Source: Rhodocollybia butyracea (taxonomy: Eukaryota; Basidiomycota; Agaricomycetes; Agaricales; Omphalotaceae). Taken from it: 64,000 bases of DNA. Below the pieces are notes generated by a model, which had not been told where the DNA came from, made no database searches, and saw nothing but the letters and a program-made list of their open reading frames with translations. Shown here one piece after another: positions 44,018 through 55,351 of this stretch. The translations under genes and the position numbers were made by a program. The first letter of the stretch is position 1; every line of letters begins with the position of its first letter. The stretch lies in NCBI GenBank assembly GCA_015501585.1, contig JADNRY010000165.1, positions 1-64,000 on the forward strand, read 5' to 3'.

Positions 44018-44551
44018 GGGCCTGTTCGGCAACACAAATCTGGATTTTGTGTGATTTTGCCAGAGGCAAGATTTTGAAGACTTATATAAAATGTTCGGAT
44101 CAGCTGGCCAGTCGCCATGACTCTGGAAATGTCATAAAATGACATAACTCCTGCCCTGACATGTCTGATGTTCCTCTCGCTGTCCCGCAAGTCATCCCGA
44201 CCACTCTCAATGATGCCACCCAGTGACCAACATGTTCTGGTCATCATCTTTCAAGTTTAATGTAATTGTATATTATTGTTAAAGCGATTTTGTTCCTCTA
44301 TATTGTCTAAGCAAGTGAAACCTAAAGTAAAAACTACATTTGAGAGCGGTGGGCATGTCTGAGCATCGAGCGGGGTGTTGACCTCAACATGGAAGAAATG
44401 TCTGACAGGCTGTGACAGCATGCGCGTTTACACGGAGCGCTCAACTGGCTGATCCGAGTAATACTTACAAATGCTTGATGGCTTTTTTATATGGTGGCAA
44501 TACCTGGCAAAATCCAAACAAAATCTGAGATTTGTGTTGCCGAACAGGCCC
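44018..44551. mobile_element. Harbinger-like MITE, TAA target duplication
   Basis: Ends are GGGCCTGTTCGGCAACACAA and its complement, extending about 30 bp with few mismatches, flanked by TAA on both sides (44015-44017 and 44552-44554). A GGGCCTGTTYGG start with a three-base TWA duplication is typical of PIF/Harbinger (Tourist-like) MITEs. No transposase is present. Confidence 0.75.
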
Positions 44552-45054
44552 TAAGTATCCCGATTCCCCTGAATAACTTGCTGGCAAAAACAGTCCTGAC
44601 CTTGGTTCCGACTGCAATGACTCGGATGTCATACGGGTCCCGACCTACCCAAATTGTTAGAAAATTCAGATGCCGCAGGAGGAGCAGGGAAGCATCAGTA
44701 AACCTGCACATCGCTTTGAAAGTGTCAAGCTTCCCACAAGCGCAGGTTCTTTGGATGCACCCCTCCTTTCCTTCGAAAGCGCTCAAAGCAACATCCATTG
44801 AAGCTCACCCAAGCTCACTTTAATCACCAAGCAAATCTCAAAAAGAAATGCAGCATATATTGCATACGGGTACATACAATGTCTACATATTACCTGAATG
44901 CTACACATAGTTTCTCACCTATTCCCAGTCCATGTTTACCATGAAACAGACAACCATAAATACACTGGTATCAAGTACACCAAATTTCGGATATTTGTTA
45001 TGGAGAGTAAGTAGTCTCTAGTAACTAGTAGTACTAGTCATTATGAATATAAAG

Positions 45055-45225
45055 TGTGACAGTGACCACTCGTGTGTGTTGGTGCATGGGTGCGTGCAAT
45101 GTCAAAACAGGTGCGTGTTTGGTAAGGTGCGTGCTGGCATGGCACGCGTGCGTGGATGTGGTGCGTGACAGCGCGTGACAGCGCATGGTGGGTGTCAACA
45201 TGTGCGTGTCTTGTGCGTGTATGTA
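45055..45225. repeat. Second GTGCGTG-rich cluster
   Basis: More than eight GTGCGTG-type words lie on the plus strand between GTGTGACAGTG and GTGCGTGTATG. No inverted partner was found nearby; it may be one surviving end of an element. Confidence 0.5.
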
Positions 45226-45229
45226 AAGT

Positions 45230-46636
45230 ACAAAAAATCTAATAATCTTCTTGCGAGTGTGGGCCATCGCGCCAAGCGTGTGGCAGGTACAAGTCCTGTA
45301 AACTGTACTTAGGGACTATAGTAAGGCCAATCCCAAGTTCCAACGCTCTTCTATTAAATCTTCCCAAATCAAATTTTGCCTCCAAGTATCATATCTAAAT
45401 TGTCCTCACCTTCAAGTACCTGTATCCGAGGTTTATTGAGAGTCGGTTCACCATGATCCCATCTCCCAAAACCTCTCCTTCAGTTTCTGTTATTGGGGCA
45501 TCAAATGATTCAATAGATCACGATACTGGAGAACGGTGGGTATTCAAACTCGGCTCCATAAATGGAGATGAGCATTAGCACCAGTATTAGAACCCTCCCA
45601 GTCTTATCCCACCACCCTTCCAAATTTTGAACTTCAGTTCCCTTTGTTGACGCTGAATGAACAAGGACTCCTAGAGTGCAAGTTGAGAGAACCGCCAACA
45701 AATATGTATGAAAAATGACCCACCCTCACACCTTTTGCCTGTTGCAGTGCTTGGGTTGCCGCCTTCTGCAAGTCAATAAGAGATGCCGCAGTTTATTCTT
45801 TTTCTTTCTCCTATTCAGCTATCTTCCTATCTACATGGTACTGTTGAATGGCTTTTGCTTCTCGGATTCTAGTTTCTTTGTTCTTTCCTGGGCAAAGTAT
45901 CAATACTAGAATAGGAAGATAAATAATGTGATAGAACTCACCAAATATCTCACGTTGTTGTTCATTTGCGTGCGGATTCCGAAGTTCATAGAATGAACAT
46001 GAATTATGGTGGCTAGTGTAAAGCCATGAAGAGCATAAAAGAGGTGCGACTTGAAGTGACAACTCGAGAGTCGAGACTCGAGACACACAAGCCGAAGTGC
46101 ACGTGATGAGTGCTTTGACATTCCAAATATATCGAAAAAAATCTCCTTATTGGGACAACCTGATTGGGAAAAGCTCAACCTAAATCTGGCGAAATTCCCA
46201 TGCGAAACTGGCCATAAGGACGAGCCTTCATTTCATCCAGGACTCGTAACTATATATGTGAAAACCACCAACTTATGTACATAGCCACTCCTTATAGACC
46301 TACTGAGGGTGATATGGAAGCTGTTGAGCTATGAGGAGCCATTATTTCTTCATGAAAAGCTAATTTAGAGTAACATTAACAAGAGTATGAACTTATTTTC
46401 TTTTTTTCTCAAGAAACACTATGATGAAGTTAACATTACAACCAAGTTGTCGACACTAAAACCATAATATAGATACAAACATATATCAGCACACACATAC
46501 GATGCATGCACCAACACGCACAAATCTCCTCCCCCAGCATTGTGTAGCCCAGCAAGCCCAAGGGATTTCCTAACTATGTGAAGATTGTATGTTATTGAAT
46601 GCCAAATTTAAGGAAGTCATTGTATTTGAGAGTGTG
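45230..46636. other. No assignable gene
   Basis: Only short overlapping frames on both strands are present (for example 45906-46178 minus), without motifs. GCACCAACACGCAC near 46508 is a further isolated GTGCGTG-type word. Confidence 0.4.
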
Positions 46637-47359
46637 GTACTAAGGGTGACAGGGATCTTCCGGCAACAGGGTACTTCCGATTTTTGAAAATCACTCGATC
46701 TTAAGTGCTACGCGCACTCCTCACCTTAACCCTGTTGTACAAGCTTTAAACGGTCATAAATGTACTTGACTATCAACTCAAAGTAGTATTTTCTTGAGGG
46801 ACAACGAGTCAGAGGTCAAGATACTTGACATACTTATGCGTGACTTTACATCAAAGGACCAGTACAAAGGCGAATAGAAAAAGATAAAAGTAGATAGCAG
46901 CTATGAGGTTATTGTCAAGATACCTTGTATCAAATTTCTAAAGAGTTACACATAATTTGGGTCTTTAACAAATGACTAAAAACAAAAGGATCCTGGAGAG
47001 TGACAGCTTTGGCATCAGGAAGTATACCGTCGTTTGGATAAACGAACCCGCTTGTTACATTTGTGAAAATTTATTGCTTCTCGTAAATTCTCGACTGTGG
47101 GCCGGTTTGCCAGTTGATCTTGAGCTGCCGACGAACGGCTTTTCCGTGACTCTCCTGTGACAAGGGTCCGGAAGTTCCTTGTTTTTCATCGGACATTGCC
47201 CGAGAGTCCAAGTATCACCCAGAAGCTCACCAAGTTTGGGATTTGAGGGTTCCAAGACGCTCCAAATTGATCTGTCTATTCAGAATTTTGATAGGATAAG
47301 TATTTACAAAGTTATTAGCGATTTGTACAAAATCAGATGATCCCTGTCACCCTTAGTAC
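46637..47359. mobile_element. TIR element with GTACTAAGGGTGACAGGGATC ends
   Basis: The 21-base end (GTACTAAGGGTGACAGGGAT plus C) is repeated in perfect inversion at 47339-47359. If the outer GTAC and TA belong to the target, the duplication would be TA, as in Tc1/mariner elements. The interior has only a 62-codon frame. Non-autonomous. Confidence 0.7.
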
Positions 47360-47544
47360 ATGTTAAGCAGTCATATTCAAAGATCATAGTCTTACTGTTA
47401 GGCCCATATTTTCATCTTTGTTTGGAAAAGAAAGGCACAGGCGGCAGACGTCTGACGCATTGTATATGGGAATGAATATCCAATTTGAGTCCATGGAGAA
47501 GCCATTCAATTCAAATCAATTCAAATTCAATTGAGGGTGGTAAG

Positions 47545-48340
47545 ATTCAAGACTTAAGGAATTCAATCCGTTTCCCATCTCTGGAATCAGTGGAATGTAG
47601 TACAGCTTGAAGGGCAAGACGGCATTCCAACAGTTTCATTGAATGAGCACAGGCATTTCTATGCCGTTGAAGGGGATCTTCCGAGGAGGAAGATCCATAT
47701 AATTGTGCAACATGCCATGCAGTGATACAATACAAACTGCATGCCATTTCATCAACCCATGTAAGGTCTTGCAACTCAGGTGGCAACTTGCCTTGATACA
47801 GACGGTTGTTAAGGGCTAAACATGACATACTCAGTGGAGTGGCTCAGTGCACCTTTACATTCAACACATAAGTAAATTTCAACTGCATCAAATGAACAAG
47901 AAGAAAGATCTATGCCTTTAGGCTCCAGAAGGCCATCCAAAGGTTGGTCAATATAGGTAAACAACCATGGTCCATTGGGGAGTGTGACCAAGGATCCATT
48001 CATCCTTTACACGAAGTATATCCAATGAAGGAGCATCTACAACGAGGTTGAACGACCCTGTCCTCAGTCAATCTTCTCCCGCAGCAAGCACAACAATCAA
48101 GGGGGATATAATTGATTGAAATTTGACTCACAGTAAGATGATAAGATTGAATACAAGACAATTTTCTCTCATCAGATGCATGAGGTCATACCTCTGAAGC
48201 ATTTGATATTGCGTTGACGGATGCATTGGCCCTTGAAAAGTTGAAATATGTTGAGCCCTCCATGTGGCAAGTTGCAGAAGGCGGCAATGTTCAGTTGTAC
48301 TTAACCTTGCGTTTCTGCTGTTTTCCTGTAGCGGCAAACT
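47545..48340 (-). pseudogene. Degraded Helitron-associated ORF fragment
   Basis: Minus-strand frames contain, in order, a Cys-rich motif (DCCACCGRRL, about 48090), EIYLCVECKGAL (about 47870), LALNNRLYQGKLPPELQDLT (about 47790) and YGSSSSEDPLQRHRNACAHS (about 47670). From memory these match the region before and at the start of the Helitron-like N domain in basidiomycete Helitron proteins (ANxLxxGxxPPELQxLT; YGSSxxxDPxxxHxNxCAHxM). Frames are broken at about 48000 and 47828, and the helicase/Rep parts are absent. It is a truncated fossil, with no function left. Confidence 0.6.
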
Positions 48341-48442
48341 CGGCCAATTGAGTACTTAGTTGTAAGTAGTGAGAAGGAATTGAGGAAAGCCTTGTACTAC
48401 AAAAACTGCAAGAACCATGTCCTCATGCTCAAAGGGGGTGTC

Positions 48443-49200
48443 TAGTGTTGGGGAGGGCCGGGTCGGGTCAGAGGCCCTGTGGTCGGGTCGGGTCACCAAG
48501 GGTCAGGGCCAGCTAAAATCCTGACCCTGGCCTACCTAAGAGGGTCAGGGTCGGGTCGGGTTGGGTCAGGGTCCGGCCCAGGGCCACTCCTAAAAAGGAA
48601 ATAGTTGAGAATTAGCTAGAGTTTCAGCCAAAATTGTCTCTCCTTTGATTCCTCTGCCCCAAACTTGGTGTTCAGTAGGGTTAGGGAGTACTATGATGAT
48701 AGTAGACAGGCCATGATCTTATCCAAAATGGTTCATACTAGTTACTACTTCAATGAAAAGCTCAAGCAGAATAACTTCATTACAGCCAATAGAGTTAGAT
48801 ACTGTACTATGTCTATCTGATAGGTTACAACATAAGAAGAAATTTGACTGTGAATCCTTGCTGTTCTTGCATTTTGTGCACTAATGTGTCACAAGATGAT
48901 GGGTAGTGTATTAAATTTACAGTTCTCCGTACTTTACTCATGGGCTAAGTTTACAACTGACTATGTACTAGTGAATTACTAGTAGACTCAGGCTATTGAG
49001 CAAAAACATTCAACACTCAAGAGCACCCAGGCATGAGCTTTAGACTTGATCTTGGCCCAAGGTCAAGACCCAGGGCCAGGGGTCAGCAAAATCCTGACCC
49101 TGGCCCTTGACCCTCTTTGACCCTCTGCAAGGGCCGGGTCGGGCCGGGTCGACCCTAGCTGGTCAAGGGTCACCGACCCGACCCTCCCCATCACTAGCCC
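48443..49200. mobile_element. hAT-type MITE with GGGTCGGG-rich arms
   Basis: Left end TAGTGTTGGGGAGGG and right-end complement TAGTGATGGGGAGGG form the termini. Long G/C-skewed arms built from GGGTCAGGG and GGGTCGGG words face each other in inverted order. GGGTGTC sits immediately left of the element and four bases beyond the right TAGTG complement, a partial match to a hAT 8-bp duplication. The interior has no coding capacity. Confidence 0.65.
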
Positions 49201-49300
49201 GGGTGTCCATAGCAATTTCATTGCTGAATGTTAACTCACTAAGGCAACACCGTATGGTAAGTATCAGTTGACAGTAAGTGATTCAAATGACACATAATAC

Positions 49301-49768
49301 TTACAATGATTGAAATTCTCTATGAACACATCGCCCAATAAGTTGATTCATGCTCAACGACTGCATAACATTGAACCAAAGCCATGATCTGATGTTGAGA
49401 TATATATTATACACTGAAGCTTTTTCACGGTGACGAATTCTGAAGTAAAGTTTGAGCATGTCAATAGTCTTAGGCTTGATATTATCCAATAACTTGACCA
49501 AGCAAGGAAGAAACTGTACGTTGGGAAAAGGATGATTGGTACGTTCAACCTCTCTTGAAAAGAACTTCATTATTGCTCTCAAAATTTCAGTACCAAATGT
49601 CACAAGATTAACACACACAACATAGATGTGTTCCGCAGGAAGACGACACATACTATTATAGGCCAGAATTGAGGGAAATTCATCCAGAATATTCTTAATT
49701 ACCTTTGATTTTGTGGTAACATCAAGCGGACGTTTTAGAACTGCAGTGGTTAATTTTTTCACATTCAA
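49301..49768 (-). CDS. Hypothetical 155-aa ORF
   Basis: A single minus-strand frame, MNVKKLTTAVLKRPLDVTTK to a TGA, is free of low-complexity sequence and predicted mostly helical (DEFPSILAYNSMCRLPAEHI, EILRAIMKFFSREVER). Such composition suggests it derives from a real protein. I do not recognise it and see no start-site context or paralogue. It lies between two MITEs, so it may be an exon remnant stranded by insertions. Confidence 0.35.
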   Translation of the reverse strand: MNVKKLTTAVLKRPLDVTTKSKVIKNILDEFPSILAYNSMCRLPAEHIYVVCVNLVTFGTEILRAIMKFFSREVERTNHPFPNVQFLPCLVKLLDNIKPKTIDMLKLYFRIRHREKASVYNIYLNIRSWLWFNVMQSLSMNQLIGRCVHREFQSL

Positions 49769-49797
49769 TTTGACTACAATTCAGGCATTGTAAGCCA

Positions 49798-51075
49798 CAT
49801 CAGCAAGTTGGAAGGTGTATGGGGTGTATGGACTGCATGGCCAAAAATAATTCCATACACCCATACATCACCATGCATGTTTTGTCACCTTTCGCCATAC
49901 ATTGTGGAAATGTATGGAAGTATGGAATAAATTTGATTTTCGTGCGTTAGCTAATTACTCGTTACATACTTGTACGGAAAACTACTTGTACAGAAATGAG
50001 ATACAATTCAGTAATGTTGGACTTGAGCTCATTGTACATGTCTTCCTTGGCGAAAACGTCTGAGCTAATGAGGCTTGTAAAGATCCGTGTGGTTGTACTG
50101 AATCTAGCAAGCGACGAGGCGGGAACTGTAATGCAGCAATTCCGACCTGCCGCTGTGACTGGAAACTGCTGGCGACTTGAAGAGTTGACAGGACCATTGA
50201 GTCATTGACAAAAGAAATTTCCAAGTCGAATCGAACTCCGACGGACCGCGCTCTCCGCATACTGTACAGTTTATGTCAGACACTCACGTGGTCGCGTTTT
50301 TAATCTTTTTTTTACTTGTCGCGAGTCTGAGCTCAGCCTCGATCGTGGTTGATCATCTAGCACCAATGCCGGAGAAATAAGTGATTTTGACTTGCGCAGA
50401 ACATGGAGGTAAAGTGCGCATCCCTTCTGCTTAAAGTTCTCTAACTGACAATGAACATTCAGATCTAAACTCGCTCAAAAATGGAATCTTGTAGTCCCCA
50501 GTAGTGCTAGTGGATGCGTTGACTTTTCTGCGCGATGTGCGATGGTAAGGTCTCATTGAATTGTTTGTATGCTGGGCTAAAGCAATCGGCAAAACATAGA
50601 ACTACCAAGAGCTAAACCATCTCCGATGAAACTGTTCAAATGATCTCCCCACACGCAAAGCTCTGGCTATACATGAAGATGAGACATACCAACAGTGAGC
50701 AGGTATGTAGTTGTTTTGTGATCTCGAATCGTCTGTTTCTTACTGTATACCCACTTGCAGTGCAAATTTGGCCCTTCACGTCATGCATTTCAGGTCGTCG
50801 CTGTGAGCTGTTGTCTGGCCTGTGGTATTACAGCTGGGTAGTACTTCAAGTAGCCGATGCCTTGTATCTTTACATGGAATATATTATTACCCAATATTTG
50901 TATGAATTTAGTATGGCTATGAGTCCTGGTATGGTAAAATGTATGTATGGGTATGTATGGTTGCTGTATGGGACAAGTATGGGACTCTATGTACCCCCCT
51001 CTTTGCCATACTCGGTATGGCAATGTATGGGTTGCATGGCACCATACCTCCCATACGCCTTCCAACTTGCTGATG
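49798..51075. mobile_element. TIR element with CATCAGCAAGTTGGAAGG ends and GTATGG repeats
   Basis: CATCAGCAAGTTGGAAGG at the left and its complement at the right (51058-51075) form the ends, followed on both sides by GTATGG/CCATAC-rich zones (49810-49930 and 50930-51055). The interior has frames on both strands but no transposase motif. A clean target duplication was not found. Confidence 0.65.
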
Positions 51076-51560
51076 CACGCTGGTAGTATGGAGTTACAAA
51101 CTACAGCATAAGTTAATTCTAGGGCAGACATCCTCAAGGTCAGTAGCTGTCGTTGACGGGTTTGATAAAAGGCGGAAAAAGCAAAACTCATACCGGTTTT
51201 ACTGGAAAATCAGCTGATGGCCATAGCATGAAGGTCGGGATAGTGGCAACTACCCTGCATACCGGATCATCAATTAAATGACCCGACATAGTAGCAGACT
51301 TGGTACACAGTACTTGGCACATGACATGATTAGATAGGGCATCTGAAACAACCGGCACGGCGGCTCAACATCAGGTGGGAAAGAGATACCCGATCTGGCG
51401 GTTTTGGAAGAATCCAACACTCATTTGACACCTACAAGACCCTCCCTTCCCTTCGGTCAGAGTCGGGGACCACCACCTTCTAAAATGTCAATGACCTTCT
51501 AGTATCCCATCTGTCAGTCAATATGCTGTTACCTATACTATTTTCAGCAAGTCATCTCAA
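51076..51560. other. Junction of the transposon island with the oxidase upstream region
   Basis: 51441-51473 carries CGAAGGG...CGGGG-type sequence that is the inverse of the left end of the insertion at 26357. From 51474 (ACCACCACCTTC) the sequence aligns with the upstream region of oxidase gene B (54745 onwards), so the island ends here. Confidence 0.45.
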
Positions 51561-51596
51561 AAGCGATAAGGTAATGCCTGCATATGGAATATTTCC

Positions 51597-51606
51597 CTCA
51601 TATAAG
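51597..51606 (+). promoter_or_regulatory. TATA-like box of oxidase gene A
   Basis: CTCATATAAG lies about 115 bp upstream of the ATG and is conserved upstream of gene B (CTCATATAATAAG at 55256), within an upstream block shared by both genes. Confidence 0.45.
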
Positions 51607-51715
51607 TACACTAGCCTTTACGGATGGCTGAACATCAGCCCATCGAGGGATCATACATTTCAATGCTCGGTAACTTTGCTCTTCTTTGAGACATACGTAT
51701 TCCAGCCTAGCTATG

Positions 51716-53797
51716 ATGTCGGTGGCCACCTCCAAACCTGAACGTCATGACCCCGTCAACCGTCACGCGGAGAGAGTACTTGATGATTATTTCAGAAATC
51801 TTAAAATCAACTATCCCGGAAAATTCGAAATTTCGTACACGCCTTCCAAAGCGGTACCTGTTCTCATTGGTGTTCCTCCTCAAGCTCCTAAAGTGGGCAT
51901 TATCGGTGGGGGTATCGGTGGGCTTTATGCTGCGTCGCTATTGCAGGAGTATGGAGTTCCGTTCGAGATTCTCGAGGCATCCGATCGCCTTGGGGGTCGC
52001 CTACTCACTAAAAGGATGGGAGAAAGGCCCAATGATTATTATGCAAGTATCGTATCCCTGCGTACGCGTATATACTAATTGCGCACTCGCTCTAGGACGC
52101 TGGGGCGATGCGTTTCCCCGATACTCCAATCATGGAACCACTCTTCCGTCTCTTCAAGAAGATCAACCTGCCATTAGGTCAATATCAGTTCCAGGACAAG
52201 CACGGGAATTCTACGCTTTACTACAATGGCCTCAACAAAAGGCGGGTTGATGCATCTGATACAGCCAGCGCTTGGGAGATCAAAAGCATACCCAGCCCTT
52301 GGAATGAAATCGGCTGGAAAGCTAATGTGAAAAACGTAGTGGAACCATTTGCGAAACAACTCATCGAGGACTATCAGACAGAGGGACGTACTAAAGGGTG
52401 GGAGTTGATGATGAAATACGACAAGTACTCCATGAAAGCTTACATGGCTGGAAACCGGAGCGACACAGACCCAGACCAACTAGACAAATTGAGGCTCATG
52501 CCATATCCTATGGATGTTGTCAACTGGTGCGAGACGTTCGACAAATCAAGTGGCTGGTATGACCGCGCACTCTCAGAGACTGTGTTGGAAGACCTAGCGT
52601 TTGGGTGGGATAACAAGCCGTTTGAGTGGAAGTATATCATGTGAGTTTCGCTGTTTGTAGATACTCAAACGGTTGCTCACTGATACTAGTGGCGGATCTT
52701 CCAAACTTGCGACGACTTTGGACGAATACATGGCAGGACGCCCTGGATACATTCGTCCATTCTTCAACTCTCGTGTCACGGGTATCGGCTGTGTGTCTGA
52801 TCTTCCCGGGAAGGCTCTCCCTCTCCTGAGTATCCATCCTGAGAACGCCATTGAAGTCCAGCTTACGAACAGTGCTTCCAGATACTACTCTCATGTCATC
52901 ACAACCACTACCCTTCCCTGCTTACGCACCATGGATCTCCGATCCGCTAGATTGGATTACCAGCAGAAGGCAGCGCTGCGAATGCTGCAGTATGGCCCCT
53001 CCACCAAGATTGGTGTCCGCTTCAGGACAAGATGGTGGGAAAATGATATGTGGATGAAAGCGAACGGTGCGTACGGAGCGATTTTGGGCGGTCAGTCATA
53101 CACCGACAACATGTCCCGCACTGTCGTCTATCCGTCCTACGGCATCGGAGAAGACAAAGGCGCTGTTATTATTGTGAGCTATGCTTGGACTAACGACGCA
53201 TTGGCATTATCTTCCCTCATGGGGACGCATCAGAGGCGGCTTTAAAGTGCCGTATACTCCAGGACCTCGTGGAAATACACAAATTCAAGCCTTCGACGTT
53301 AGCAGAGCTGGAATATCAGTGGGAAGCTGCAGATACACACAGCTGGAGCAATGATCCAACAACGATGGGTAAGTACTAACTTACTGATCATTAATCCATT
53401 TGAGCGACGTTTTGGGCGTATAGGTGCCTTTGCATTCTTTGGACCTGGGGATTTCAGCAAACTTTACCCGGCGCTGACGCGCCCCGCCGGCGGTGGTAGG
53501 TTGCACTTTGCTGGCGAAGTGGTCAGCGTAAGGCATGCGTAAGTGATATACTTGAAACTTTTTTTTTCATTCATGCCACCAATGATGTATTCTAGATGGG
53601 TCATTGGGGCGCTTGAGGCATCCGCTCGCGCTGTATATGCGATTCTGCAAGCAAGTTACCCAGATAAGGCTGATAAGTTTGAGAAGGAGTATGGGATTGC
53701 TGAATGTTGGACTAGTGAATCGCTTAAAGAGCAGCTGGTTGTGGGAGCATCAGAAATGATTCCTGAGAATCCGCCAGGCCAATTAGTTGGCAAATAG
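51716..53797 (+). pseudogene. FAD-dependent L-amino-acid-oxidase-like gene A (one-base frameshift)
   Basis: Five exons, 51716-52042, 52096-52640, 52690-53368, 53424-53538 and 53596-53797. The product belongs to the flavin amine oxidase superfamily, close to fungal L-amino acid oxidases, which convert L-amino acids to 2-oxo acids, ammonia and hydrogen peroxide. Seen: the FAD dinucleotide motif [16 protein letters not shown] (about residues 60-75) with [10 protein letters not shown], the arginine-containing GAMRFPD, and the C-terminal HFAGEVVSVRHAWVIGALE. There is no signal peptide. Intron 1 starts with GC (GCAAGT), conserved in gene B. Relative to B one base is missing near 53226 (GGGACGCATCA against GGGACAGCATCA), so the frame stops at 53245, before the C-terminal FAD-binding part. 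Either a pseudogene or a sequencing error; the ATG three bases earlier (51713) is an alternative start. Confidence 0.8.
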
Positions 53798-54420
53798 CTA
53801 TAGTCTTGAAGAATTTAAGAATTCCTTTTAAACTGTCGTAGGAGGTTGTAGGATTGCAGAAAGCATTAGCTCCTGGAATATCAGATGCCGCGTTTGATTT
53901 GTCAGAGGAACACGCAAATTCTGGCAGAGCTGGAAGATCCTCCATCTCAGTGGTCCTAGTACTAGGCATCTATGGAGTCGCTTCCAATCTCTCAATATCA
54001 ACAATATCATATCTACCCCGAGGGGACATACTGTCCTCCCCGCTTTCAACTAGGTTCTTCAGTGAATGCATTTCTTGATACTTTGGTTACGTTTATGATG
54101 CCTTTTGAAAGGTGTTATTTATTCTAGATTTGTCGGATTGGACTTGTCGACGTTGGCTAAGAACAAACCAGACTTCTACGCCCACATCCCCGTTCAACGA
54201 ACGACAGCAGGCATTGGTGCAGTTTAAAGGTACATTTACTTTTCAAAGTGCCAAACCTAGAATGGACATCTTCATTTTTGAATGTTCTCAGCAGATGTGT
54301 TTCTTAGTTCCAGGGAGGAAATTAGTGGAGACTTCATCCAGGATTGGCATAAGCCATACAGTAAGAGCATAGGCAAAAAATAGGTAAAACCCTGAAATCA
54401 CACCATACACACGGGAAATA
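53798..54420. repeat. 3' flank of oxidase gene A, duplicated
   Basis: AGGAGGTTGTAGGATTG directly after the gene recurs after gene B (57623). From about 54010 the sequence matches 42530-42990. A minus-strand frame (53969-53724) overlaps the gene end and is probably chance. Confidence 0.45.
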
Positions 54421-54602
54421 CGAAAAAATCCGCTCGGCGGAAATGTGTACTGAAATATCCCGATAAGATAAGATTACCCTTTTATGGTTTATCCCAAAAT
54501 TTCAGTTGCCATTTTAAGCAAACTGAAAACCAATGATTATCCTAATAAGGCTAATCAGCTTTCTTTCTTTCTGCACACAAATCCACTGAGCGGATTTTTT
54601 CG
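54421..54602. mobile_element. Short MITE (CGAAAAAATCCGCT ends, TA duplication)
   Basis: CGAAAAAATCCGCT at the left and its complement AGCGGATTTTTTCG at the right enclose 182 bp, flanked by TA on both sides. The homologous stretch at 42980-43030 lacks it, giving an empty-site comparison. Tc1/mariner-type by target. Confidence 0.7.
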
Positions 54603-54786
54603 TAGTTCTTGTGTGATAACACACAGAGCGCAGTTATCCGATTGATTTCACTGATTTTCTGTAATGATGACCCAGGATTGGAGCAAGCCATCCAATCTGA
54701 TCTTCTTCAAAGCCCCACAGGCTCCAGCTACTATATGGCACCACAATGGCACCACCACCTTCAAGTAAAATGTCAATGGCCTTCTA

Positions 54787-55103
54787 CACTGGGGGCATTG
54801 ACCATGGCATCTGAAAGTTGGATGCTTTGATATCATCTCAAAACATAGGCTCTTGAAAGGCATCTGAGGATCACAATTGGCCTTGTCACACTTGTCTATA
54901 GCGATCTAAATCAATGGCCATTTATTTCTTTAGCCAGTCTCAAAGGAAGGATTAGCCATTGAGTTGAGTTCTTTATATAAGAGTGTGACAAGGTCAAAAG
55001 AGGGCCAATGTGTCATTTTCAGATGCCATTCAAGGTGCCTATTGGGATGATATTTCATATTAAAGCATCTGATTTTCAGATGCCATGGACAATGCCCCAG
55101 TTC
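54787..55103. mobile_element. MITE in the upstream region of oxidase gene B
   Basis: The ends read CACTGGGGGCATTG and the complement of GAACTGGGGCATTG, followed by a shared CCATGGCATCTGAAA. TTCTA occurs on both sides. The paralogous site before gene A (51497-51504, CCTTCTAG) is uninterrupted, proving insertion after the duplication. Either a TA or a TTCTA duplication fits. No coding capacity. Confidence 0.7.
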
Positions 55104-55351
55104 TAGGATTCCATCTGTCAGTCAACATACTGCAGGCAAATCGCTCCACATTTATTAAATGATTAATTACCCAGACAGGGGTACTGTTACTTGTACTGTT
55201 TTCAGCAAGTCATCCCAAAATTGATAAGGCAATGCCCGGATATGGAATCTTTCCCTCATATAATAAGCAGTCTTTATGGAAAGCTAAAGTCCAGCCCACT
55301 GAGGGATCTAACATTTCACGCTCAGTAACTACATATCCCAGCCTAGCCATA

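Noticed and set aside
43760..45225. One transposon bounded by the two GTGCGTG clusters
   Set aside because: The clusters have the same orientation, whereas terminal zones of such an element should be inverted; a separate Harbinger MITE lies between them.
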